Assembly (NCBI GenBank): GCA_030683815.1
Contig: JAUXPJ010000001.1
Coordinates: forward strand, 1-64,000
DNA length: 64,000 nucleotides
Origin: Flavobacteriaceae bacterium
Lineage (GTDB): Bacteria; Bacteroidota; Bacteroidia; Flavobacteriales; Flavobacteriaceae
Direction of reading: 5' to 3'
The position numbers were made by a program, and so were the translations under genes. Each line of letters opens with the position of its first letter. The first letter of the stretch is position 1. The notes beneath the pieces were generated by a model, which searched no databases, was not told the DNA's origin, and was given only the letters and a program-made list of their open reading frames with translations. Below, in pieces: positions 46,876 through 56,122 of this stretch.

Positions 46876-49497
46876 TTAGAATAAGAGCGTCTGACCTTCT
46901 TCATCTGTAATGATATCATCAGTATCAGCAATTGGAAAACTATTTTCCTCATCTGATTCAACTTCTATTATTTCTTCATCAACAACTTCCACTTCTTCTA
47001 CATGAGGAGCTTCATAAGGAAGTGATTCTAAAACGTTTACTTGTTTTATTTTATCGGTAGTTAATTGATTTCCAGTAGCTTTAATACCTTTTACCGCAAT
47101 AAATTCTTCAAGGTTTACAGTCAGATTTTCCTTTCCTTTTCCACTTAAAATAACCTCAGCCATCGGGCGATAATCGGTCAAAACAATTTCTAATTGTGAT
47201 TTGGGATGATCGGTAATAAATACTTCTTCTTTGTTCGGATTTTCAATCATAAATCGCTTTACAAAATAGCGTTCTTTTTCACCATCAAAATAAATAGCTG
47301 AAATAGGTTTCAGCGGATCCCATTTTTCAATCACAATCGTATCTGCTTCAAAATGCATCGTTAATTCCGGTGTTTGCACTTTTATTTTACCGGATTGGGT
47401 TATCAACATTAATTTATCTTCAGGTCTAAACTCGCCCAATAATTCTCCTCTTTCATCCACATTTAAGCGTTGAACGGTATCATCGTACCATATTTTACGT
47501 GGACGAAGCGTTGAAATTCCTTTTTCTTTCAGTTCAATTTTCTTGACACCGTATTTGGTAACCAAATTTCCTTTAGAACTTCTTCCTTTAATCGCCAATT
47601 CAGAAAAATCAATTTCCCATTTTAATTTTTTGACAGAACCGGACGGCCGTAAATAAATAGTCACTACTTCGGCTTCACCATTGGGATTGGCAGAGAAATA
47701 CAACAAAGCAGAATCTTTGCTGCCGTTGGTCAAATCGTATTCTTTATCGCGGGTAATTCCGCTTACATTAAAGCGTTTCATATAACCAGGACCACGACTT
47801 CCATCGCGGTAAATCAGGTTATAAATAGTGCGTTTATCATCTTTTTTAAAGACATCTACATGAATAATATCTTTACCCACAAAAGTTTTGGCACTTATTT
47901 TGGTAACCGTCATAGCACCATTTCTGCGGAAAACAATGATATCATCAATATCAGAACAATCACATACAAATTCATCTTTTTTAAGCGAATTTCCAATAAA
48001 ACCTTCTTCTCTGTTCACGTAGAGTTTGGTATTGTTCATCGCCACTTTGGCCGCTACAATTTCATCAAAAACCCTGATTTCGGTTTTGCGCTCTTTTCCT
48101 TTGCCGTACTTGGTTTTGAGTTGCTGGAAATAAGCAATGGCAAAATCGATTAAATTTGCCAAATGATGTTTGAGTTCGGCAATTTTATCTTCCAAAGATT
48201 CAATCAATTGATTGGCTTTATCACTGTCAAATTTAGATATTCTCTTAATTTTTATTTCTGTTAATTTAACGATATCATCTTCAATAACAGCTCTTTTTAA
48301 ATGCTTGACATATGGTTGCAAACCCAAGTCAATTGCTTTAATCACACCTTCCCAAGTGGTTTCTTCTTCAATATCGCGGTAAATGCGATGTTCAATAAAA
48401 ATACGCTCTAAGGAGGCAAAATGCCATTGGTCTTCCAACTCACCCAATTGAAACTCCAATTCTTTGCGCAACAATTCAACCGTATGATCAGTAGAAATTT
48501 TCAATACTTCAGAAACACCAATAAATATGGGTTTATTATTTTCAATCACACAGCATAAAGGCGAAATAGACGACTCACAATTGGTAAACGCAAAAAGCGC
48601 ATCTATGGTTTTATCGGGTGATACACCAACCGGCAAATGCACCAATATTTCAACCTCTGCGGCGGTATTGTCTTCAATTTTCTTGATTTTTATCTTTCCT
48701 TTATCATTTGCTTTTAAAATAGAATCGATTAAAGAGGAAGTGGTAGCACCAAAAGGAATTTCGGTAATGACCAAAGTTTGCTTATCGAGTTGTGAGATTT
48801 TTGCCCGAACTCTAATTTTTCCACCACGCAATCCGTCGTTATAATTGGAAATATCAATAATACCACCTGTTAAAAAATCGGGATATAATTCAAACGGCTT
48901 TCCTTTTAATATTTTAATCGATGCCTCAATTAATTCAATAAAATTGTGCGGTAAGACTTTAGTTGAAAGTCCTACTGCAATTCCTTCTGCACCTTGGTTG
49001 AGCAATAGTGGAAATTTGATGGGTAAATCGATGGGTTCTTTTCTTCTGCCGTCATAGGATGCCTGCCAAACGGTAATTTTGGGATTAAACACCACTTCAA
49101 GTGCAAACTTAGACAAACGCGCTTCGATATATCGTGGGGCTGCCGCTCCGTCACCGGTCAAGATATTTCCCCAGTTTCCCTGCATATCAATTAAGAGCTC
49201 TTTTTGTCCTAATTGTGTCATGGCGTCGGCAATACTGGCATCACCATGCGGATGGTATTGCATGGTGTGTCCCACTAAATTCGCCACTTTGTTGTATCGT
49301 CCGTCATCCAAATCCTTCATCGACTGTAAAATACGGCGTTGCACCGGCTTTAATCCGTCAGAAATAGCGGGAACGGCGCGTTCTAAGATTACATACGAGG
49401 CATAATCTAAAAACCATTCCTTAAACATTCCTGTTACTTTGGTGATGGTTTCTTGTGGTTGTTGTGAAAAATCGTCGTTTATATTCTCTTCTTGCAT
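46876..49497 (-). CDS. parC: DNA topoisomerase IV subunit A
   Basis: This type IIA topoisomerase breakage-reunion subunit (873 residues) decatenates daughter chromosomes. The catalytic Tyr is Y123 in AAPRYIEARL, and the QRRILQSM winged-helix start is at about 53-60. The C-terminal part is a degenerate beta-pinwheel with an acidic tail rich in Glu (about 830-865). Assignment to topo IV instead of gyrase rests on pairing with the adjacent short ParE-like gene (1-bp gap). A few of its last codons overlap the remnant of the BtuF-like reading frame. Confidence 0.92.
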   Translation of the reverse strand: MQEENINDDFSQQPQETITKVTGMFKEWFLDYASYVILERAVPAISDGLKPVQRRILQSMKDLDDGRYNKVANLVGHTMQYHPHGDASIADAMTQLGQKELLIDMQGNWGNILTGDGAAAPRYIEARLSKFALEVVFNPKITVWQASYDGRRKEPIDLPIKFPLLLNQGAEGIAVGLSTKVLPHNFIELIEASIKILKGKPFELYPDFLTGGIIDISNYNDGLRGGKIRVRAKISQLDKQTLVITEIPFGATTSSLIDSILKANDKGKIKIKKIEDNTAAEVEILVHLPVGVSPDKTIDALFAFTNCESSISPLCCVIENNKPIFIGVSEVLKISTDHTVELLRKELEFQLGELEDQWHFASLERIFIEHRIYRDIEEETTWEGVIKAIDLGLQPYVKHLKRAVIEDDIVKLTEIKIKRISKFDSDKANQLIESLEDKIAELKHHLANLIDFAIAYFQQLKTKYGKGKERKTEIRVFDEIVAAKVAMNNTKLYVNREEGFIGNSLKKDEFVCDCSDIDDIIVFRRNGAMTVTKISAKTFVGKDIIHVDVFKKDDKRTIYNLIYRDGSRGPGYMKRFNVSGITRDKEYDLTNGSKDSALLYFSANPNGEAEVVTIYLRPSGSVKKLKWEIDFSELAIKGRSSKGNLVTKYGVKKIELKEKGISTLRPRKIWYDDTVQRLNVDERGELLGEFRPEDKLMLITQSGKIKVQTPELTMHFEADTIVIEKWDPLKPISAIYFDGEKERYFVKRFMIENPNKEEVFITDHPKSQLEIVLTDYRPMAEVILSGKGKENLTVNLEEFIAVKGIKATGNQLTTDKIKQVNVLESLPYEAPHVEEVEVVDEEIIEVESDEENSFPIADTDDIITDEEGQTLLF

Positions 49498-49498
49498 C

Positions 49499-51352
49499 TT
49501 ATTCTACTACGGTATCAAGTTCTACTTTTAAATTATCGATGATAAACTCCTGGCGTTCCGGGGTATTTTTTCCCATATAGAAGGTCAGTAATTGTTCAAT
49601 CGACATTTCTCTATCCAACATTACCGGTGCTAAACGGATGTCTTTTCCGATAAAATGTTGAAATTCATTGGGTGATATTTCTCCCAATCCTTTAAATCGG
49701 GTGATTTCCGGTTTGCCTTTTAATTTTTGAATGGCATCCCTTTTTTCTTCTTCAGAATAACAATAAAAAGTATCTTTTTTATCACGAACACGGAATAAAG
49801 GTGTTTCTAAAATATAAAGATGACCTTCTTTGATGACTTCCGGGAAATATTGCAAGAAAAAAGTGATGAGCAATAAACGGATGTGCATTCCGTCAACGTC
49901 AGCATCCGTAGCAATTACCACATTATTGTAACGCAAATTTTCAATTCCTTCTTCAATATCTAAAGCGGCTTGCAGCAAGTTAAATTCTTCATTTTCATAG
50001 ACCACTTTTTTATCCATTTCAAAGGTATTCAGCGGTTTACCGCGCAAACTGAATACTGCCTGAGAATTCACATCCCTTGATTTGGTGATAGAACCACTTG
50101 CAGAATCTCCTTCGGTAATGAATAAGGTACTTTCTAAGCGGTTTTCTTTTTTAAAATCGTTGAGATGAACTCTGCAATCGCGTAATTTTTTATTGTGTAA
50201 ACTCGCTTTTTTAGCGCGTTCTTTGGCTAATTTTCTGATGCCGGAAAGTTCTTTGCGCTCGTGTTCAGCTTGCAGAATTTTACGTTGGATGAGCTCTGCA
50301 ACATCCTGATTTTTATGCAGATAATTATCGAGGTGTTTTTTGAGAAAATCGCCTATATAAGTTCGAACAGATGGCAATCCATCGCCCATTTCTGTAGAGC
50401 CCAATTTGGTTTTGGTCTGACTTTCAAAAACAGGTTCCATCACCTTAATACTGATGGCACTTACTATTGATTTTCTAATATCAGATGCCTCATAATTTTT
50501 ACCGAAATATTCGCGGATAGTTTTGACCAGCGCTTCGCGAAAAGCATTTTGATGTGTGCCGCCTTGGGTGGTATGCTGCCCGTTTACAAACGAATGAAAC
50601 TCTTCGCTGTATTGTGATTTACTGTGCGTTAAGGCCACTTCAATATCCTCTCCCTTTAAGTGGATAATTGGATAAAGCATATCATCATCCGAAATATTTT
50701 CTTGCAGTAAATCTTTTAATCCGTATTCTGAAAAGTATTTTTCACCGTTAAAAATAATGGTCAATCCCAAATTTAAGTACACGTAATTTTTAATCATTTT
50801 TACGACGTACTCGCTTCTGTATTTATATTTTAAGAAGATGGTATCATCCGGAATAAAGATGGTTCTGGTTCCTTTTCTGTTGGATGATGGCTCTATTTTA
50901 AAATCTTCGGTCAGTTCACCTTTAGAAAATTCAGCCACTTTCATTTGCTCATCGCGGATTGATTCTACTCTAAAAAACGATGACAAAGCGTTGACAGCTT
51001 TACTTCCTACCCCATTTAAACCCACCGATTTTTTAAAAGCTTTTGAATCGTATTTTCCGCCGGTATTCATTTTAGATACTACATCCACCACTTTTCCTAA
51101 GGGAATTCCACGACCGTAATCGCGCACCGTTACCGTGTGATCTTTAATCGTTATTTCGATGGTTTTACCGGTACCCATCACAAATTCATCGATGGAATTG
51201 TCAATGGTCTCTTTTAATAAAATGTAGATTCCGTCATCCGGTGAAGAACCATCGCCTAATTTCCCAATATACATTCCGGGACGCATACGAATATGTTCCT
51301 TCCAGTCGAGCGAGCGAATATTGTCTTCGGTATAGTTAATTTCTTTTGTCAT
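49499..51352 (-). CDS. parE: DNA topoisomerase IV subunit B
   Basis: This 617-residue ATPase and Toprim subunit partners with ParC. The GHKL ATP site shows [11 protein letters not shown] and [13 protein letters not shown]. The transducer domain is followed by the Toprim domain with TEGDSASG and [10 protein letters not shown], and the C-terminal [13 protein letters not shown] is standard. It lacks the long insert of proteobacterial GyrB. The gene is immediately upstream of parC, so subunits are co-expressed. Confidence 0.94.
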   Translation of the reverse strand: MTKEINYTEDNIRSLDWKEHIRMRPGMYIGKLGDGSSPDDGIYILLKETIDNSIDEFVMGTGKTIEITIKDHTVTVRDYGRGIPLGKVVDVVSKMNTGGKYDSKAFKKSVGLNGVGSKAVNALSSFFRVESIRDEQMKVAEFSKGELTEDFKIEPSSNRKGTRTIFIPDDTIFLKYKYRSEYVVKMIKNYVYLNLGLTIIFNGEKYFSEYGLKDLLQENISDDDMLYPIIHLKGEDIEVALTHSKSQYSEEFHSFVNGQHTTQGGTHQNAFREALVKTIREYFGKNYEASDIRKSIVSAISIKVMEPVFESQTKTKLGSTEMGDGLPSVRTYIGDFLKKHLDNYLHKNQDVAELIQRKILQAEHERKELSGIRKLAKERAKKASLHNKKLRDCRVHLNDFKKENRLESTLFITEGDSASGSITKSRDVNSQAVFSLRGKPLNTFEMDKKVVYENEEFNLLQAALDIEEGIENLRYNNVVIATDADVDGMHIRLLLITFFLQYFPEVIKEGHLYILETPLFRVRDKKDTFYCYSEEEKRDAIQKLKGKPEITRFKGLGEISPNEFQHFIGKDIRLAPVMLDREMSIEQLLTFYMGKNTPERQEFIIDNLKVELDTVVE

Positions 51353-51403
51353 AAATCCTTTTCTGTTGAAGTGGTGCTAAAGTACTATTTCATCTTATAA
51401 AAT

Positions 51404-51438
51404 AAAAAAAGTCTGCCAAAAAATTATCAACAGACTTC
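51404..51438 (-). terminator. terminator of ychF
   Basis: On the minus strand, aagtctg and cagactt form a 7-bp stem with a 15-base loop and are followed by T residues. It isolates ychF from parE. Confidence 0.75.
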
Positions 51439-51463
51439 AAAGATATTTTTTATTGTATCATTT

Positions 51464-52558
51464 TTACACATTAAATCTGAAATGCATCACATCTCCATCT
51501 TTTACGATGTACTCTTTTCCTTCAACACGCATCTTCCCTACTTCTTTAACTTTAGCTTCGCTTCCGTAGGTGGTATAATCATCATAAGCAATTACTTCGG
51601 CACGGATAAAGCCCTTTTCAAAATCGGTATGAATAACACCGGCCGCTTTTGGTGCAGTATCTCCTTTGTGGATGGTCCAAGCGCGTACTTCTTTTTTACC
51701 CGCCGTAAAATAGGTTTGCAGATTTAAAAGCTTATAAGCCGAGCGGATTAATTTTGAAGCGCCGGGTTCATCCAAACCCAAATCGGATAAGAATAATTTT
51801 TTTTCTTCATAGGTTTCTAATTCGGCGATATCGGCCTCTGTAGCAACAGCCAAAACTAACAATTCTGCATTTTCATCTTTGATGGCTTCTTTAACGGCAT
51901 CCACATATTGATTTCCAGAAACAGCAGATGCTTCATCAACATTACATACATACAAAACCGGTTTATCAGTTATAAATTGTACCGGAGTAATAAATTCTTT
52001 GCGCTCATCATCAGTAAAATCAATTGCTCTGACAGAAACAGCACTTTCCAATCCGTTTTTGGCTTTCATCAGCGCCACTTCTTCTTTTTGGGCTTCTTTA
52101 TTACCTGTTTTAGCAGCGCGTTTTACTTTTTCTAATCGCTTATCAACCGTTTCTAAATCTTTTAACTGCAATTCAATATCAATGATTTCTTTATCACGAA
52201 CCGGATTTATTTTGGCTTCGACATGGATAATATTATCATTGTCAAAACAACGCAACACATGAATAATAGCATCTGTTTCTCTGATATTTGCCAAAAACTG
52301 ATTTCCTAATCCTTCTCCTTTACTGGCTCCTTTTACCAATCCGGCGATATCTACAATATCAACAGTTGCGGGTAAAACGCGTTCCGGATTCACCAATTCT
52401 TCTAATTTTTGCAAACGTTTATCAGGTACATTTACCACGCCGATATTGGGTTCAATAGTACAAAACGGGAAATTGGCCGATTGTGCTTTGGCATTTGACA
52501 AACAATTAAATAAAGTTGATTTTCCTACATTGGGCAATCCTACAATTCCAGCTTTCAT
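51464..52558 (-). CDS. ychF: redox-regulated ATPase YchF
   Basis: This 364-residue Obg-like P-loop protein binds ribosomes and hydrolyses ATP. G1 is GLPNVGKST at 7-15, and G3 DIAGLVKGASKGEGLGNQF covers the conserved strand and coiled-coil entry. The NxxE replaces the NKxD GTP motif (VCNVDEAS), which explains the preference for ATP. The C-terminal TGS domain ends with the family-typical VKDGDVMHFRFNV. The gene has its own terminator. Confidence 0.97.
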   Translation of the reverse strand: MKAGIVGLPNVGKSTLFNCLSNAKAQSANFPFCTIEPNIGVVNVPDKRLQKLEELVNPERVLPATVDIVDIAGLVKGASKGEGLGNQFLANIRETDAIIHVLRCFDNDNIIHVEAKINPVRDKEIIDIELQLKDLETVDKRLEKVKRAAKTGNKEAQKEEVALMKAKNGLESAVSVRAIDFTDDERKEFITPVQFITDKPVLYVCNVDEASAVSGNQYVDAVKEAIKDENAELLVLAVATEADIAELETYEEKKLFLSDLGLDEPGASKLIRSAYKLLNLQTYFTAGKKEVRAWTIHKGDTAPKAAGVIHTDFEKGFIRAEVIAYDDYTTYGSEAKVKEVGKMRVEGKEYIVKDGDVMHFRFNV

Positions 52559-52882
52559 CTAAATAAAAATATTGATTTTAAAAGTGTGCAAATATACGGA
52601 ATTAATAATTTAAAATTAAAGTATCTGGTATCTGGTATCAGGATTAAAAATTTACTATATTAAGCATTTGGTATGTCATTAGTTTTTGTTAAAAGTTTGA
52701 AATTTATAAAATTGTAAAGTTGTTTTGATTCAATCTTTAATCAGATACTTTATACCAGATACCTGATACCAGATACAAAAAAATCAATTTAGATTTAATA
52801 CAACAAAATTAAATAAACACTCTTTTTATTTCATAATTTTTAGTAGTTTCGTTATACATTAACTAACAAAATACCTACATCA
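52559..52882. repeat. intergenic with inverted tatctgg repeats
   Basis: The sequence gtatctggtatcagg at 52628-52642 is matched exactly by its reverse complement cctgataccagatac at 52762-52776. Extra partial copies (gtatctg at 52621, ataccagata at 52753) flank them. The arms enclose about 120 AT-rich bases. Near 52844 a TAGTTTCG may be the -7 box for the receptor gene. No ORF or RNA gene is seen. Confidence 0.6.
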
Positions 52883-55567
52883 ATGAAAAAAAATTATTTT
52901 TTATTGTGTTTTGCTTTGATTTCTTTTAGCATCACACAAGCTCAACAACTTATTTCCGGAAGTGTTAAAGACCCATCCGGTGCTCTTTTGCCTGGAGCCA
53001 ATGTATTGGTAAAAGGTACCGATAAAGGAACTACTACTGATTTTAACGGAAAATTTCAGTTAAATGTTTCTCAAGGAGTTACACTAGAATTCAGTTATGT
53101 TGGCTATCAGACCAAAGACGTCAAAGTCGATGAAAAAAGTATTTATAATATCACTTTAGAAAGTGGTGAACAATTGAAAGAAGTAACAGTAGTAGGATCT
53201 CGTAGTGCAAAGAGAACCGCTGTAGATACGCCTGTCCCTGTTGATATTATTAATATCAGCGAATTGGCAAGCCAAAACGGGCAGGTAGAAATTACTCAAA
53301 TTTTACAATACGCAGCGCCTTCTTTTAACGCAACCAAACAATCGGGCTCTGATGGTGCAGACCATATCGTACCGGCTTCATTAAGAGGTTTAGGTCCAGA
53401 TCAAACACTCGTTTTAATCAACGGAAAAAGAAGACATCAATCATCTTTGGTTAACATTTTTGGAACGCGTGGCAGAGGGAATTCAGGAACAGATTTAAAT
53501 GCCATTCCGGTGGCTGCCATCAAAAGAATTGAGGTTTTAAGAGATGGTGCCTCTGCTCAGTACGGTTCAGATGCCATTGCGGGTGTTATCAATATTGTTT
53601 TGAATGACAATACCGATGGATTGGTTGGCGGAATCACTTATGGTGCTTACAGCACTGCAATTGGAAAGGGTTGGGAAGATGCTGCCGGCGAAACTTTATA
53701 CAATGTGGAAGGAAAAAACAGATTAGACGGAAAAGACAAAAATTTTGATGGGGCAACTGCCAAATTTGATTTAAACTATGGAATGAAACTCGGTGAAAAA
53801 GGATTTGTAAACTTTACCGCCGAATTATTTTCTAAAGATAAAACATTGCGTCCGGGATTTTCATGGAGAAAAGGATACGGAAGTGCAGGTGTAGATGCGC
53901 TTAACTTTATGGTGAATGCATCTTTGCCTCTTTCCGATAAAACAGAAATTTATACTTTTGGAGGCAGAAATTTCAGAGATACCAATGCCAATGCTTTTTC
54001 TAGAGAGAGTTATGCAGATGGAGACAACCGCTCTGTTCCGAGTTTGTATCCAAACGGATTTACGCCTCAAATTACTTCTGAAATTATTGATGGATCTATT
54101 GCTACAGGGATAAAGCACCAATTGAATAACGGTTGGAATATCGATTTTAGCAATACTTACGGGAAAAACAAATTTGATTACATCATCAAAAACAGTAACA
54201 ATGCATCCATGAAAACTGCCTCTCCTACTACTTTTGATGCGGGTGGTCACAGTTTATCTCAAAATACCATCAACCTTGATTTTAACAAATATTTTGACAA
54301 TTCACTGGAAGGAATCAGTTTGGCATTTGGAGCAGAATTTAGAACCGAAAACTTTATTATTTTTTCCGGTGAAACGGCTTCTTATGCCTTGTATGATATC
54401 AACGGAGTGCCAATTACCAATCCGGCAACTCAAACGGTTGCAGTTGACAGTAACGGAGATGATTTACCGGGTGGCTCACAAGGATTTCCGGGATACAGCC
54501 CTGATAATGAAGTGGATGAAAGCAGAAATAATTTAGGAATTTATACGGATGCTGAGTTTAATTTAAGCGATAATTTCTTAGTTGGAGTGGCGCTGCGTTA
54601 TGAAAATTACAGCGATTTCGGAAGCACTTTTAACTACAAATTAGCCGGTAGATATAAAGTAGGTAATGATTTAACTTTTAGAGGTTCTGTTTCTACCGGA
54701 TTCAGAGCGCCCTCCTTGGCACAACTTTATTACAACCTGATTTTTACCAATATTGTCAATGGAGAATCTTTACCTTCCCTGCTTTCTGCCAACAACAGTC
54801 CGGTTACCAAATCTTTCGGTATTCAACAATTAACAGAAGAAAAAGCAGTGAATGGAAGCATCGGATTTACCTATAAAAAAGGTGGATTTACGGCAACAGT
54901 TGATGCTTATTCCATTAGCGTTGATGACAGAATTGTTTTAACTGATAATTTTGATGCATCCGATTTAGGATTAGGCGTTGATGCTGCTCAATTCTTTGCC
55001 AATGGTGCAGATACCAGAACTCAAGGAATTGATTTTGTATTTACTTATAACACAAAAATCAATGATAACAGTTCATTTAATGTTGGCTTTGTAGGAAATA
55101 TGAATGAGTTAAAAATTGATAAAATTCACAATGGTGCTTTAAATGAATTTACTTTTTTCAGTCCGTTCTCCAGAGCGTATTTAAAAGCTGCTGCACCCGA
55201 TTATAAACTCGGATTAAACCTTGGATATAAGCACGATAAATTTACTGCCAATGCGATGTTTACCCAGTTTAGCCAAGTTGAATTACAAGATTTTCAGTGG
55301 GTAGATACTCCTGCAACAACGCAAGCAGAAGCCGATGCTTTATATGCTGTAGCTACTGATATTTACAAAAAAGCGATGACGGTTGATTTAAATCTTTCTT
55401 ATCAATTTTCTAAATCGATTAGTTTTACTGTTGGCGGAAATAATATTTTTAATCAATATGCCACACCGCAATTTGACGGTTGGACCGATCAGGGAGGTTT
55501 GATGGATTCTGTTCAGATGGGATCTGACGGCGCTTATTTCTTCGGAAAATTAGGGTTTAAGTTTTAA
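52883..55567 (+). CDS. TonB-dependent receptor with carboxypeptidase-like N-terminal domain
   Basis: This 894-residue outer membrane receptor has a signal peptide (FLLCFALISFSITQAQ), a CarboxypepD_reg-like beta-sandwich (about 22-100, SGSVKDPSGALLPGANV) and a plug domain (about 110-240, with TLVLINGKRRHQ and IEVLRDGASAQYGSDAIAGVI). A large barrel ends in GAYFFGKLGFKF. No SusD-type lipoprotein lies nearby, so it is not an evident SusC polysaccharide system; a small-molecule or iron-chelate ligand is possible. An intrinsic terminator follows. Confidence 0.9.
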   Translation: MKKNYFLLCFALISFSITQAQQLISGSVKDPSGALLPGANVLVKGTDKGTTTDFNGKFQLNVSQGVTLEFSYVGYQTKDVKVDEKSIYNITLESGEQLKEVTVVGSRSAKRTAVDTPVPVDIINISELASQNGQVEITQILQYAAPSFNATKQSGSDGADHIVPASLRGLGPDQTLVLINGKRRHQSSLVNIFGTRGRGNSGTDLNAIPVAAIKRIEVLRDGASAQYGSDAIAGVINIVLNDNTDGLVGGITYGAYSTAIGKGWEDAAGETLYNVEGKNRLDGKDKNFDGATAKFDLNYGMKLGEKGFVNFTAELFSKDKTLRPGFSWRKGYGSAGVDALNFMVNASLPLSDKTEIYTFGGRNFRDTNANAFSRESYADGDNRSVPSLYPNGFTPQITSEIIDGSIATGIKHQLNNGWNIDFSNTYGKNKFDYIIKNSNNASMKTASPTTFDAGGHSLSQNTINLDFNKYFDNSLEGISLAFGAEFRTENFIIFSGETASYALYDINGVPITNPATQTVAVDSNGDDLPGGSQGFPGYSPDNEVDESRNNLGIYTDAEFNLSDNFLVGVALRYENYSDFGSTFNYKLAGRYKVGNDLTFRGSVSTGFRAPSLAQLYYNLIFTNIVNGESLPSLLSANNSPVTKSFGIQQLTEEKAVNGSIGFTYKKGGFTATVDAYSISVDDRIVLTDNFDASDLGLGVDAAQFFANGADTRTQGIDFVFTYNTKINDNSSFNVGFVGNMNELKIDKIHNGALNEFTFFSPFSRAYLKAAAPDYKLGLNLGYKHDKFTANAMFTQFSQVELQDFQWVDTPATTQAEADALYAVATDIYKKAMTVDLNLSYQFSKSISFTVGGNNIFNQYATPQFDGWTDQGGLMDSVQMGSDGAYFFGKLGFKF

Positions 55568-55589
55568 TTGATTACATTCGTTTTTTAAG

Positions 55590-55626
55590 AAACCGTCCCG
55601 AAATGATAATTTGAGGCGGTTTTTTT
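55590..55626 (+). terminator. terminator of the TonB receptor gene
   Basis: aaaccg-t-cc pairs with gg-cggttt (one bulged base), followed by a T run, 22 bases after the stop. Confidence 0.7.
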
Positions 55627-55656
55627 ATTGATAGTTTATCATGTTTGTAATGTTTG

Positions 55657-55675
55657 CCCTGAGCTTGTCGAAGGG
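55657..55675. repeat. widespread 19-bp palindromic word ccctgagcttgtcgaaggg
   Basis: ccctgagcttgtcgaaggg is an imperfect palindrome that I recognise as a word dispersed in intergenic DNA of many bacteria. Its flanks here carry direct repeats of tgtaatgtttg. Confidence 0.6.
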
Positions 55676-55698
55676 TTGTAATGTTTGTAATGTATATA

Positions 55699-55731
55699 CT
55701 TTATAACTTTTTAACTTTATAACTTTATAAC
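55699..55731. repeat. taactttat tandem repeats
   Basis: The words ttataacttt and ttaactttataac repeat with a period of about 9-10 bases. It is AT-rich, with no coding potential. Confidence 0.5.
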
Positions 55732-55955
55732 ACCTATATAGAATAATTCTAAATTAGCTTGATCTCCTTGTTTAGTATCAAATAATTTCTATATTTGGTT
55801 TCCCTCAAAATTGAACTTGAATTGCTAACAAAACTTTCTTAAAAAAAGAGCGATGGTTTTACTATTGATTTTATTTTGATAAAATTTAGTGGGTTTTGTG
55901 ACTCACCACAGAGAAGCTGTAATTTCAATTGTAAAATTATTAATCTGTATAAACC

Positions 55956-56043
55956 CGACGAAAGAATATAGATAATAGATAAAAGAACGCATTGGGTGCA
56001 ATTAGTTTTTAATAATTACACCCAATGGGTTAAAAGCCAATTA
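55956..56043 (+). repeat. dispersed repeat, interrupted copy
   Basis: This copy matches 1362-1398 (cgaaagaatatagataatag, then ataaaag and ccaatta) but is split by 51 bases at the ataaaag/ccaatta junction. Confidence 0.6.
55986..56031. mobile_element. 46-bp palindromic insertion with 5-bp target duplication
   Basis: The 19-base arms (55986-56004 and 56013-56031) are inverted repeats with two mismatches and an 8-base loop. The element is bounded by aaaag on both sides (55981-55985, 56032-56036), while the uninterrupted copy at 1362 has aaaag once. This is what a tiny transposed element (MITE or REP-like) with target-site duplication would leave. Confidence 0.6.
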
Positions 56044-56122
56044 TGATAAGAATTAATTGTTTATCATATTTTCTTTTCCCTGTATATTATTTTTTATTTA
56101 ATAACTAAAATCAGGTTGATGG

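Noticed and set aside
49499-51352. Gyrase assignment for the topoisomerase pair
   Set aside because: The 617-residue B subunit adjacent to the A subunit and the poorly conserved A-subunit C-terminal domain fit topoisomerase IV better, although gyrase cannot be excluded without a genome-wide comparison.
55986-56031. attC site upstream of the recombinase
   Set aside because: It starts with AAC and ends with GTT, but the flanking R-box bases are not complementary, while the 5-bp duplication and the empty-site copy favour a transposed palindrome.
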